Positions 32,258 through 40,332 of a stretch of DNA of 64,000 nucleotides are shown in pieces. Below the pieces are notes generated by a model. The model had not been told where the DNA came from. It made no database searches and saw only the letters and a list, made by a program, of their open reading frames with translations. Made by a program: the position numbers and the translations under genes. Location of the stretch: contig NZ_BOML01000056.1 in NCBI RefSeq assembly GCF_016862175.1, forward strand, positions 124,001 to 188,000, read 5' to 3'. The stretch comes from Paractinoplanes durhamensis. Its GTDB lineage: Bacteria; Actinomycetota; Actinomycetes; Mycobacteriales; Micromonosporaceae. Positions within the stretch are counted from its first letter, which is position 1; the number at the start of each line of letters is the position of its first letter.

Positions 32258-33092
32258 TGGCCGGGTCCGCCAGCGGACCGGCTTTGACCCAGTCCGGAGC
32301 GCTCTGCGGTGGCACGGCGTGCATCATCGCGATCTCGACGGCTTCCTTGGTGCCGGTGGTGTTGTCCAGCAGAACGGCCCGGTGGCCGGGTCCGTCCACC
32401 TCCACCAGTTGGGTGTCGTGGCGCACCTCGATGCCGTAGTCGGCGGCGATGCCCCGCAGGACCTCACCCCAGGCCGGCTGGCTGAACATCGCCGCCGTGG
32501 GCAGCGCCAGGATGACCCGCATGTCACCGAGCACCCCCTGCCGCCGCCACCAGTCGGCGGCGAGATAGGCGATCTTCTGCGGCGCCCCGGCGCACTTGAC
32601 CGGGCCGGGCGGCATGGAGAACAGCGCCGTTCCCGATCGGGTCTCCCGGATGAACCGCCAGGTCGCGGGCGCGAGGTCGTAGCGGTAGTTGCTGGAGACC
32701 CCATCGCGGCCGAGGGTATCGGCCAGGCCCGGCACCGCGTCGAAGTTCAGTTGCAGGCCCGGCGCCAACACCAGGAACTCATACGCCAGGGTCGACCCGT
32801 CGGTCAGGGTGACGCGGGCGGCCTGCGGATCGACGGCGGCTGCCGCCTGCCTGATCCAGGTCACGCCCGTCGGCATGACGCGGGCCTCGGCCCGCGCCGT
32901 GCGTTCCTGCTTCGCGAGTCCGGCACCGACCAGCGTCCACAGCGGCTGGTAGTAGTGCTGCTCGGACGGCTCGATCACGGCGATGTCGGTGACCCCGGCA
33001 CGCCGCAGCCGGGCGGCCACGGTGATGCCGGCGGTGCCGCCACCGACGATGACGACCTCGTGATGGCCGGTTCCAGGTGTTGACGACTTCAT
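32258..33092 (-). pseudogene. sqr: Sulfide:quinone oxidoreductase, 3'-truncated
   Basis: The N-terminal ~275 residues of a type-II SQR are clear: FAD motif 'V-I-V-G-G-G-T-A-G-I' (residues ~14-23), 'Y-Y-Q-P-L-W-T-L-V-G-A-G', and redox Cys167 in V-K-C-A-G-A-P-Q-K. After 'D-W-V-K-A-G-P-L-A-D-P-A' (near 32258) the family sequence stops, and the open frame continues only as a shadow of the signal-peptide region of the DUF2202 gene. The missing ~110 residues contain the second catalytic cysteine and the quinone-binding, membrane-contact end. It probably cannot turn over. Operator 7 lies 28 bp upstream. Confidence 0.8.
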
Positions 33093-33119
33093 GACGGCGT
33101 TCCCTCCGATCGGCCATGG

Positions 33120-33135
33120 ATACCCCAGGGGGTAT
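33120..33135. promoter_or_regulatory. CstR/CsoR-type operator 7
   Basis: ATACCC-CAGG-GGGTAT, a perfect-arm copy 28 bp upstream of the SQR start. Confidence 0.78.
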
Positions 33136-33260
33136 AAGCGACTGTATCCAGCGGCGGATGCCGCGGACAAGGCGGAACCGCCGTCGGGATCGGTCGGTGT
33201 ACGCGCGTCCGGGGTTCGTCCCGGCCGTGACCAATGGCCCTACTTCATGCTGGTCAACGG

Positions 33261-33278
33261 GATACCGTGGGGGGTATC
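33261..33278. promoter_or_regulatory. CstR/CsoR-type operator 8
   Basis: GATACCGTGGGGGGTATC: in register ATACCG-TGGG-GGGTAT, one arm mismatch, flanked by G and C as in operator 2. It lies 80 bp upstream of the OsmC gene. Confidence 0.74.
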
Positions 33279-33357
33279 AGGTGGCGGTCGTGGTCGACCC
33301 CACGAGCACCCGCGGCGGTGCGGATCGCGCCGCCGCTTCAAGGACATGAGGTGGGAC

Positions 33358-33801
33358 ATGGCCAGCGAGGCCGGTGTTGTCAGAGACGACGATGTCGCGA
33401 CCGCAGCGGATCATCTCGACGTCGACTACCTCAGCGGCGAGCAGTACGAGATCACCGTCCGCGGCCATCGCGTACGCGTGGACCAGCCCACCGGATCCGG
33501 CGGCGCCGACGAGGCGCCGACCCCGACGGAACTCTTCGTCGGCGCGCTCGCCGCGTGTGTGGCGTTCTACGCGGGCCGCTACCTGACCCGCCACGGCTTC
33601 GACCGCGACGGCCTGCGCGTGCGGTCCGACTTCGTGATGGCCACCGACCGGCCCGCACGGGTCGCGACGATACGCATCGTCGTACACCCGCCGGCGGGCT
33701 TCCCCGCCGAGCGGACGGCGGCTCTCGCCGCCGTCGCGAGCCACTGCACCGTGCACAACACGATGCAGCATCAGCCGGAGATCACCGTCACGGTCGGTTG
33801 A
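33358..33801 (+). CDS. OsmC/Ohr-family thiol peroxidase-like protein
   Basis: 147 residues with the OsmC fold. The two reactive cysteines are Cys67 ('L-A-A-C-V-A-F-Y-A-G-R') and Cys130 ('A-S-H-C-T-V-H-N-T'). Family members reduce organic hydroperoxides with thiol help, and some reduce persulfides. Its place under operator 8 suggests a role in sulfane-sulfur stress. ATG at 33358 is preferred (AGGTGGG upstream); 33346 is an alternative. Confidence 0.87.
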   Translation: MASEAGVVRDDDVATAADHLDVDYLSGEQYEITVRGHRVRVDQPTGSGGADEAPTPTELFVGALAACVAFYAGRYLTRHGFDRDGLRVRSDFVMATDRPARVATIRIVVHPPAGFPAERTAALAAVASHCTVHNTMQHQPEITVTVG

Positions 33802-34117
33802 GCCGCCACGGTACGGCCGGGCGGTCGCGGACAAGCCGACCTGCCAGCCCTTCATGGGCGTGGCTTCGCCCGGATACCGCCGAGGCCGACCGGCATCCGC
33901 CGATGATCCGTCGGACGGGCATTCCCATTTGCCACCGTCACCCACGGGCCGGGGCCGAGGTCAGCGGGCAGGTCGACGTCGTCAAGCGCGAGTGCCACCT
34001 GCGCCCCCGAGTGAGCAATCCCCGCAGGCCCGCTCACCTGGGTGGCAACCCGTCCATGGTGAGTCTCTTCGCGGACCGCCGGGGTAGCATCGCCGACTGG
34101 CGCGGCGAGCGCGCCTC
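33802..34117. other. Intergenic region before lgt
   Basis: 316 bp with no recognisable gene. Several open frames cross it, but none has a domain or a ribosome-binding site. I saw no copy of the sulfur-regulon palindrome here. Confidence 0.35.
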
Positions 34118-35014
34118 ATGAGCGGCCGGGCTGGCCGGTGGTCAGTTGTTGGAGGAGTCGTCGCGCTGAGCTATTTGCCGAGCCCTTCGCAGGGTGTCTG
34201 GCACCTGGGTGTGTTCCCGATCCGGGCGTACGCATTGTGCATCGTGGCCGGAATCATCGTGGCCACGGTGATCACCCGCCGCCGGTGGGCCGCGCAGGGC
34301 GGCCGGGTCGACGACGTTCTGGACGTGGTGACGTGGGCGGTGCCGTTCGGCATCCTCGGCGGCCGGCTCTACCACGTGATCACCGACCCGGAGCTGTACT
34401 TCGCCGCCGGGCGTGAACCGATCCGCGCGCTGTACATCTGGGACGGCGGCCTGGGGATCTGGGGTGCGGTGGCCCTCGGCGCGGTCGGCGCATGGATCGG
34501 CTGCCGACGGCGCGGCATCTCCCTGCCGGCGTTCGCGGACGCGCTCGCTCCCGGACTCGTGATCGCGCAAGCGATCGGCCGGTGGGGCAACTACTTCAAC
34601 CAGGAACTGTTCGGCAGACCCACCACCCTGCCATGGGCGCTGCACATCGACCCGGCGAACCGCCCGGCCGACACCCCCGAGATCGCCTTGTACCACCCGA
34701 CGTTCCTGTACGAGTGCCTGTGGGACCTAGCCGTGGCCGGCCTGCTGGTCTGGGCGCAGCGACGGTACCGGCTGACCAACGGGCGCTTGTTCGCCCTGTA
34801 CGTCGCCGCATACACGGTCGGCCGGGGATGGATCGAGGCGCTACGCGTCGATCACGCCAACCACATTCTCGGCCTGCGCCTCAACGACTGGACATCGCTG
34901 ATCATTTTCATCGCCGCCGTCGCATACCTGTGGAGGGCGCCGTACGGCCGCGCCGGAGACACCGCCCCAGAGCCGGAGCAGAACCCCACCACCACCCGCG
35001 CCGAGCGCGTCTGA
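34118..35014 (+). CDS. lgt: Prolipoprotein diacylglyceryl transferase (extra copy on island)
   Basis: 298 residues with about seven membrane helices. Lgt signatures are present: 'F-P-I-R-A-Y-A-L', the central 'G-R-W-G-N-Y-F-N-Q-E-L-F-G' and 'H-P-T-F-L-Y-E-C-L-W'. Lgt transfers a diacylglyceryl group to the lipobox Cys of prolipoproteins, the first lipoprotein-modifying step. It is normally a single housekeeping gene, so this is probably an accessory copy carried with the resistance cargo. No lipoprotein gene was recognised next to it. ATG at 34118 overlaps a weak upstream frame only. Confidence 0.9.
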   Translation: MSGRAGRWSVVGGVVALSYLPSPSQGVWHLGVFPIRAYALCIVAGIIVATVITRRRWAAQGGRVDDVLDVVTWAVPFGILGGRLYHVITDPELYFAAGREPIRALYIWDGGLGIWGAVALGAVGAWIGCRRRGISLPAFADALAPGLVIAQAIGRWGNYFNQELFGRPTTLPWALHIDPANRPADTPEIALYHPTFLYECLWDLAVAGLLVWAQRRYRLTNGRLFALYVAAYTVGRGWIEALRVDHANHILGLRLNDWTSLIIFIAAVAYLWRAPYGRAGDTAPEPEQNPTTTRAERV

Positions 35015-35137
35015 CCGCGCTACGGATCGGTCCAGTCGTCTCCGCCAAACGTCGTCCAGGCCGCCTGCGTGCCGGCCTGAACCTCGCGAGGATCACGGAT
35101 CGGCTCAGACGGCTGCCTCCTAGCTTTGGGCAGGACA

Positions 35138-36406
35138 TCACGAGAGCGGAGTCGTTGACGGCCTGGGGGTGCCCATGGCGGGGACCGCGATCAGCGCGGC
35201 CGCGGCGATGAGGCAGATGAGCGCGGTCGCGGCGAACACGCTGGCATATCCGTGGGTGGTGGTATGTAGCCAGGCTGCTGCGAGGGGTGCCGTGGCTTTG
35301 GCGATGGTCATCGGGACGACGAGGATGCCGGCGATGGTGGCGTAGCGGCGGGTGTCGTAGCGGTGGGCGAGCAGGACAGGTTTGGCGATGGCGGCGACGC
35401 CGAAGCCGAGCCCGAAACCGGTTACCGCCACGACCGCGGCTACCGCGTTTCGTCCGGCGACCGGCAGTGCGGCGACGGCGACCGCTTGGACGGCGAAGAT
35501 GGCGGCGACGATCGAGGTGGTGCGGTAGCGGCGTTGCAGGCCGGTGGTGGCGAGCCGGCCGGTGACCGACAGGATGCCGAACAGACCGGCCACGGTGGCG
35601 GCGAACGGGGCCGGGTGGCCCCAGCTGATCAGGGCGGCGACCAGGTGCACGGTGACGACGGCGATCGCGGCGGTGTTGGCGGTGAAGCTGACGGCCAGGA
35701 GCCAGAAGCCAGAGTCGGTGACCACCGAGCGCAGCCGCACCGGAGGCGTGGACGTTCGTGCGTCGGCCCGGCGCGGTGCGGCGCGCACCACGAGCAGGTG
35801 CAGCGGGATGGTGAGCACGGCCTGGATTGCCGCGAGGATCAGCAGGGCGGTGCGCCAGCCGTAGGCGTCGATGAGCCGGCCGGTCAGCGGCAGGAAGATG
35901 CTGCTGGCGAACCCGGCGACGATGGTAAGCGTCAGCAGGGCTGAGGATCGCCGGTCGGGGCTGTGCCAGGCGATGATCACCGCGAAGGCGGCCTCGTAGA
36001 GGCTGGCGGCGCCCGCGACGCCCAGTCCGATCTGGACCGTGTACAGCTGGCCGAGGGTGTGCACCTGGGACCAGGCGAGCAGCAGCAGCGCGCCGAGCAG
36101 CGACCCGCCGGTCATGAGGGCCCGGCCGCCGCGGCGGTCCAGCCACCGGCCGACCGGGACGGCGAGCGCGGCGGAGGCGAGGACGGAGGCGGTGAACGTG
36201 CCGGTCACGGCGGTGGTGGAGGTGTGCAGGGTGGCGGCGACCGGGACGAGGAAGACGGCGAAGGCGTAGTAGAGGGTGCCGTAGCCGACGGTTTGGGTGA
36301 TCGCCGGCGCGGCCACGATCGCCCGGTTGCTCTGTGGTGTTGCGCGCCGGTGCCCGCCGGTGCGTGGACCGGCGGGCACCGTGGCATCGGTGGCGGGTGG
36401 GTTCAC
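35138..36406 (-). CDS. MFS transporter of the arsenic module
   Basis: 422 residues with twelve predicted membrane helices and a ~25-residue cytosolic tail before helix 1. The loop 2-3 motif is 'G-R-W-L-D-R-R-G-G-R' (MFS motif A). It begins with an ATG overlapping the TGA of the flavin oxidoreductase gene by 4 nt, so the two are translationally coupled and likely act in one route. It may export the oxidised or conjugated product of that enzyme. It is not obviously ArsJ, since no GAPDH partner is present. Confidence 0.8.
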   Translation of the reverse strand: MNPPATDATVPAGPRTGGHRRATPQSNRAIVAAPAITQTVGYGTLYYAFAVFLVPVAATLHTSTTAVTGTFTASVLASAALAVPVGRWLDRRGGRALMTGGSLLGALLLLAWSQVHTLGQLYTVQIGLGVAGAASLYEAAFAVIIAWHSPDRRSSALLTLTIVAGFASSIFLPLTGRLIDAYGWRTALLILAAIQAVLTIPLHLLVVRAAPRRADARTSTPPVRLRSVVTDSGFWLLAVSFTANTAAIAVVTVHLVAALISWGHPAPFAATVAGLFGILSVTGRLATTGLQRRYRTTSIVAAIFAVQAVAVAALPVAGRNAVAAVVAVTGFGLGFGVAAIAKPVLLAHRYDTRRYATIAGILVVPMTIAKATAPLAAAWLHTTTHGYASVFAATALICLIAAAALIAVPAMGTPRPSTTPLS

Positions 36407-38154
36407 GCGCAGCAGCTACCGCCGGCCGACGAGGTGAGGCTGATCAGCCCGGCGACGCTGGGCAGTGCCCCGGGCTGCTCGGTCAGGGCGGCGATCTGCA
36501 GCGCGACCTGCTGGTCCAGGCCGATCTTGTCGGCGGCGGCGCGGACGGCGTCGCTGGTACTGGCCGCAGTGGGTAGCAGGTCCATGGTGGTGGTGGCGAG
36601 CAGGATCGGGACATCGGGGGTGAGGCCGAAACGGGCGGCGATCTGCCGGGAGGCGTTCTCGGCGACGAGGTTGGAGCTGCACACGCCGGTTTCGGGCAGG
36701 TCGAGCTGCACGTCGTCGGCGGCGTCGAAGTCCCCGGCCAGGGCGGCGGCGATGGAGCGGACCTGCTCGTAGCCGGTGGCCATCAGGAAGGTGGGTGCCC
36801 GGCCGTAGGACTTCATGCCCACGGCGTAGTAGTTCGGTTCGGGCTGGCCGAGTTCGCGATAGCCGTGCGGGGCGACGGTGCCGCAGGAGTGCTCGTTGGG
36901 GTCGATGAGGTCGGCGAGGGTACGGGTGCAGCCGAGGATCGGGTCGAGGTCCAGGCGCAGTTCGCCGGCGATGCTGTGGTCAGGGCGGAAGCCGGTGGCG
37001 GAGACGACCCGGTCGCCGGTCAGGGTGCGCCCGTCGGCGGCGACCAGCTCGATGCCGTCGGCGGAGCGGCGCACGGTGTGCACGCCGAAGCCGGTCACCA
37101 GGGTGACCTGGCCGGTGTCGACGAGGGTGTGCAGGCCGCTGCCGAGGGCGCCGCGGGCGGGCAGTTCGTCGGCGTCCTCGCCGCCGAAGGCGCGGCTGGC
37201 GGATTCGCCGCGGACGGCCCAGGTGATGCGGGTGCCGGGGGCGGTTTCGGCGAGCCGGGCGAGGTCGAGCAGGGTGTTGGCGGCGGAGTGCCCGGAGCCG
37301 ACCACGATGGTGTGTTTGCCGGCGTGGGCGTCGCGGTCGCCGCCGAGGACGTCGGGCAGGGCGTGGTCGATCAGGTCGGCGTTCTCGGGTTCGCCGTGCG
37401 CGGGCAGGCCGTTGGCACCGAGCGGGTTGGGGGTGCGCCAGGTGCCGGAGGCGTCGACGATCGCGGCGGCGGTGAGTTCGGTGCCGTCGGCGAGGCGGAT
37501 CACGAAGGGCAGGTCGGCGCGGCCGGCGGTGCGGACCCGGTCGGCACCGACCCGGCTGATCGCCGCCACCGGTGCGTGGAAGCGCAGGTGCGCGGCGATG
37601 GCGGGCAGCTTGGCCAGGGGCTGCAGGTAGTCCTCGACGAGTTGGCCGCCGGTGGGTAGGCCGTCGTCGTGGGGTGCGGCCCAGCCGGCGGCGTCGAGCA
37701 GCCGGCGAGCGGCCGGGTCGATGTCGTAGCGCCACGGGCTGAACAGCCCGACATGCGACCATTGCCGCACCGACGCGCCGACCTGATCGCCGGCTTCCAG
37801 GACGAGGAACGGTACGCCTTGTTCGTGCAGGTGCGCGGCGGCGGCCAGGCCGACCGGGCCGGCGCCGATCACCACGACCGGCAGGTCCTCTGGCCGCCCG
37901 TCGGTGGTGAGTGCGGGGCGCGCGGCCGGGGTGGGCAGGAACTCGACGGCGCTGACTGTGGTGGCCGGTCCGCAGCAGCTCGCCCCCAGCGCGCCGGACT
38001 CTGCGGCCGGGCCGCAGCAGCCCGCGTCGTCGGCGATCGATTCGGTCTTGGCAGCGGGCGCGCAACACGCGCCGGCCGCGGTGGCTGCCTCGGCGGTGCC
38101 GCAGCACGGATCCTGCCCGGCGGCCGGGTCGGTGGGGGACGTATCGCTACTCAT
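36403..38154 (-). CDS. FAD/NAD(P) oxidoreductase with N-terminal vicinal-cysteine repeats (ArsO-like)
   Basis: 583 residues. The first ~65 residues carry four Cys-Cys pairs (17-18, 30-31, 46-47, 60-61), each followed by G-P/G-T/A-P, separated by Ala/Gly/acidic spacers. A fifth pair is at the C-terminus (581-582). The core (~90-470) is a flavin monooxygenase-type enzyme with FAD motif G-A-G-P-V-G (97-102) and a second dinucleotide motif 'V-V-G-S-G-H-S-A-A-N-T'. The last ~100 residues are helical and unassigned. Vicinal dithiols bind As(III) tightly, so the tail may capture arsenite for the enzyme. Divergent from arsR; a 20-bp palindrome lies between them. Confidence 0.78.
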   Translation of the reverse strand: MSSDTSPTDPAAGQDPCCGTAEAATAAGACCAPAAKTESIADDAGCCGPAAESGALGASCCGPATTVSAVEFLPTPAARPALTTDGRPEDLPVVVIGAGPVGLAAAAHLHEQGVPFLVLEAGDQVGASVRQWSHVGLFSPWRYDIDPAARRLLDAAGWAAPHDDGLPTGGQLVEDYLQPLAKLPAIAAHLRFHAPVAAISRVGADRVRTAGRADLPFVIRLADGTELTAAAIVDASGTWRTPNPLGANGLPAHGEPENADLIDHALPDVLGGDRDAHAGKHTIVVGSGHSAANTLLDLARLAETAPGTRITWAVRGESASRAFGGEDADELPARGALGSGLHTLVDTGQVTLVTGFGVHTVRRSADGIELVAADGRTLTGDRVVSATGFRPDHSIAGELRLDLDPILGCTRTLADLIDPNEHSCGTVAPHGYRELGQPEPNYYAVGMKSYGRAPTFLMATGYEQVRSIAAALAGDFDAADDVQLDLPETGVCSSNLVAENASRQIAARFGLTPDVPILLATTTMDLLPTAASTSDAVRAAADKIGLDQQVALQIAALTEQPGALPSVAGLISLTSSAGGSCCA

Positions 38155-38218
38155 GGCGGAACTCCTCGTGTAGTCACGCGGGACGGGCCGGCGGGATCGG
38201 TCCGACTCACCGTACGCG

Positions 38219-38238
38219 GATTCGAGACTAGTCGAATC
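38219..38238. promoter_or_regulatory. Candidate ArsR operator
   Basis: GATTCGA-GACTAG-TCGAATC: perfect 7-bp arms with a 6-bp centre. It sits in the divergent gap between the flavin oxidoreductase and arsR genes, 65 bp upstream of the oxidoreductase start. Confidence 0.6.
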
Positions 38239-38293
38239 CGATGACTGTCAAAACCAGCTTGCACGCGGATGCGACATCCGTCAAACTCGACAC

Positions 38294-38665
38294 ATGTCAA
38301 AGCCAGCGACGGCGTCCCCCATCGACCTCGGCCCGGCGCCCTGCTGCACGCCCCTGGCCCAGGAGCGCATCCCCGCACCGGTGGCCGGCGTCCTCGCGCA
38401 CGCCTTCAAGGCGCTCGGGGATCCGATCCGGCTACAGCTGATGTCGATGATCGCGTCCGCGCCCGGCGGGGAGATCTGCGTCTGCGACCTGACCCCGGCG
38501 TTCACGATCTCCGGGACGACCGTCTCGCATCACCTGAAAGTGCTGCGCGAGGCCGGCCTGGTCGACGCCGAACGCCGCGCCAGCTGGGTCTACTACCGCG
38601 CCCGTCCTGTTCTGATGCGCCAGCTTTCCGCCCTGCTCGCCGTCGACGCCCCCGTGCCAGCCTGA
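38294..38665 (+). CDS. arsR: ArsR-family arsenite-responsive repressor
   Basis: 123 residues, winged helix. As(III) ligands are suggested by Cys62 and Cys64 in 'I-C-V-C-D-L' (the classic C-V-C-D site of E. coli-type ArsR) and by an N-terminal Cys17-Cys18 pair. The DNA-reading helix is 'S-G-T-T-V-S-H-H-L-K-V-L'. It likely controls itself and the divergent oxidoreductase-MFS pair through 38219-38238. ATG at 38294 is chosen because it includes the CC pair. Confidence 0.9.
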   Translation: MSKPATASPIDLGPAPCCTPLAQERIPAPVAGVLAHAFKALGDPIRLQLMSMIASAPGGEICVCDLTPAFTISGTTVSHHLKVLREAGLVDAERRASWVYYRARPVLMRQLSALLAVDAPVPA

Positions 38666-38706
38666 CCGAGCCTGGCTTCCCGGGGCGGTGATCCACCGGC
38701 GCCGTC

Positions 38707-38743
38707 TTGACTCCACCAAGAGGCTCAGTAAGTATTGAGTCAA
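38707..38743. promoter_or_regulatory. Candidate ArsR operator overlapping the start of the ArsR-phosphatase gene
   Basis: TTGACTC (38707-38713) and its inverse GAGTCAA (38737-38743), the latter inside the 9-bp palindrome TTGAGTCAA. It abuts the ATG at 38743. The heptamer TTGACTC recurs at 43812 upstream of the second arsC, which suggests a common regulator. Confidence 0.5.
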
Positions 38744-39432
38744 TGAACGGCGAATCTTCCTCGTTGCCGGCGAGGGCACGGATCCACGCCGCGCTGGGCG
38801 ACCCGGCGCGGCTCGCGATCGTCGACGCACTGACCCTGGGCGACGCCTCGCCGGGCGAGATCGGCCACGACCTGGGCATGCCGACCAACCTGGTCGCGCA
38901 CCACCTGAAGGTGCTACAGGACGCCGGGCTGCTCGTACGGACCCGCTCCGAGGGTGATCGCCGCCGCACCTACCTGCGGCTGCTACCCGACGTGCTGGCC
39001 ACGCTGACCCCGCCGCCGCTACGCGACGCCGACCGGGTGGTGTTCGTGTGCACCCACAACTCGGCCCGCTCCCAGCTCGCCGCGGCGCTGTGGCGTGACC
39101 GGGTCGGCGGGCAGGTCGCCTCCGCCGGCACGAAACCCGCCGCCCGGGTGCACCCCCGCGCCGTGAAGGTCGCCCACCGCCACGGCCTGCAGCTGGACCC
39201 GACCGGTACGGCGCGCGTCGCCGACGTCGTACACGACGGAGACCTGGTCATCGCGGTCTGCGACAACGCCCACGAGGACCTCACCGGCCAGGTTCGGCCC
39301 GCGCTGCACTGGTCGGTGCCCGACCCGGTCCGGGTCGACACCGACGACGCGTTCGAGACCGCCTACACCGACCTCGCCGACCGCATCGACCGGATCGCGC
39401 CCATCGTCCACCAGGCGACCGGAGGGAACTGA
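38743..39432 (+). CDS. ArsR-type HTH fused to a low-molecular-weight phosphatase/arsenate-reductase-like domain
   Basis: 229 residues. Residues ~8-85 form an ArsR winged helix ('A-L-G-D-P-A-R-L-A-I-V', 'T-N-L-V-A-H-H-L-K-V-L'). Residues ~95-225 form an LMW-PTPase fold with P-loop C-T-H-N-S-A-R-S and a later 'V-C-D-N-A-H-E-D'. The lower cysteines of ArsC (G-C-G-D-A-C) are not present, so arsenate reduction by the usual disulfide cascade is doubtful; it may sense rather than reduce. ATG at 38743 is used; the TTG reading at 38707 would translate through the inverted repeat. Confidence 0.85.
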   Translation: MNGESSSLPARARIHAALGDPARLAIVDALTLGDASPGEIGHDLGMPTNLVAHHLKVLQDAGLLVRTRSEGDRRRTYLRLLPDVLATLTPPPLRDADRVVFVCTHNSARSQLAAALWRDRVGGQVASAGTKPAARVHPRAVKVAHRHGLQLDPTGTARVADVVHDGDLVIAVCDNAHEDLTGQVRPALHWSVPDPVRVDTDDAFETAYTDLADRIDRIAPIVHQATGGN

Positions 39433-39528
39433 CCGTTGCCCCGCCCGGCACGCCGGGTCTGCGGTGAAATCAACACCGCAGCGACCGTTCTCGCCCGTCC
39501 TCGCCGCACAGACCGGAGTCCTGCTGTC

Positions 39529-40281
39529 ATGCCCGCACCCGCCCTCTGGCGCCGCCTGCTCGCCGAGTCCGTCGGCACCGCGCTGCTCGTGACCGCGGTC
39601 GTCGGTTCCGGCATCATGGCCACCACCCTCTCCCCGAACGACGTGGGCCTGCAGTTGCTGGAGAACTCGGTCGCCACCGCGTTCGCGCTCGGTGCGCTGA
39701 TCCTGACCTTCGGCCCGGTCTCCGGCGCCCACTTCAACCCGGTCGTGTCGGCCGCCGACTGGTTCCTCGGCCGCCGCACCGGCACCGGCCTGACCGGCAC
39801 CGACGTCGCCGCGTACACGATCGCCCAGGTGCTCGGTGCGATCACCGGGTCGATCCTGGCGAACCTGATGTTCGCGTTGCACCCGGTCACTTTCTCCACC
39901 AAGGACCGCGCGGCAGGGCACCTGTGGCTCGGCGAGGTCGTCGCCACCGCCGGCCTGCTCCTGCTGATCTTCGCGCTGGCCCGCTCCGGCCGCGCCGCCG
40001 TCGCACCCGCCGCGGTCGGCGCCTACATCGGCGCCGCGTACTGGTTCACCAGCAGCACCAGCTTCGCCAACCCGGCCGTCACCGTCGGCCGCGCGTTCAC
40101 GAACACCTTCGCCGGCATCGCCCCGGCCTCTGTGCCCGGGTTCGTCGTCGCCCAGTTCGTCGGGCTCCTCGCCGGCGTCGGCCTGCTTCTAGCGCTCTAC
40201 CCCGACGTCGGGGCGACCGCCGATCAGGTCGTCGTCGACCACGACGCCGCCACCATCGACAAACCCACCCGAACACGCTGA
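39529..40281 (+). CDS. Aquaporin/aquaglyceroporin (AqpS-like arsenite channel)
   Basis: 250 residues, six membrane helices with the two half-helix motifs N-P-V ('A-H-F-N-P-V-V-S') and N-P-A ('F-A-N-P-A-V-T-V-G-R'). In Sinorhizobium meliloti an aquaglyceroporin (AqpS) in the ars operon lets arsenite formed by ArsC leave down its gradient. Here the gene sits directly before arsC, and no arsB or acr3 pump was seen, so the same role is likely. ATG at 39529 matches the family N-terminus ('L-L-A-E-S-V-G-T'); the longer GC-rich reading is disregarded. Confidence 0.88.
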   Translation: MPAPALWRRLLAESVGTALLVTAVVGSGIMATTLSPNDVGLQLLENSVATAFALGALILTFGPVSGAHFNPVVSAADWFLGRRTGTGLTGTDVAAYTIAQVLGAITGSILANLMFALHPVTFSTKDRAAGHLWLGEVVATAGLLLLIFALARSGRAAVAPAAVGAYIGAAYWFTSSTSFANPAVTVGRAFTNTFAGIAPASVPGFVVAQFVGLLAGVGLLLALYPDVGATADQVVVDHDAATIDKPTRTR

Positions 40282-40332
40282 CCCAACTCGACCGTCCTTC
40301 GACTCCCACCCTCACCGAAAAGGGATCACCTC

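Noticed and set aside
31407..33170. A 587-residue open frame covering SQR and the DUF2202 region
   Set aside because: Only the first ~275 residues after Met at 33092 match SQR. The rest is the DUF2202 gene read in the wrong frame, and that gene has its own signal peptide and conserved motifs.
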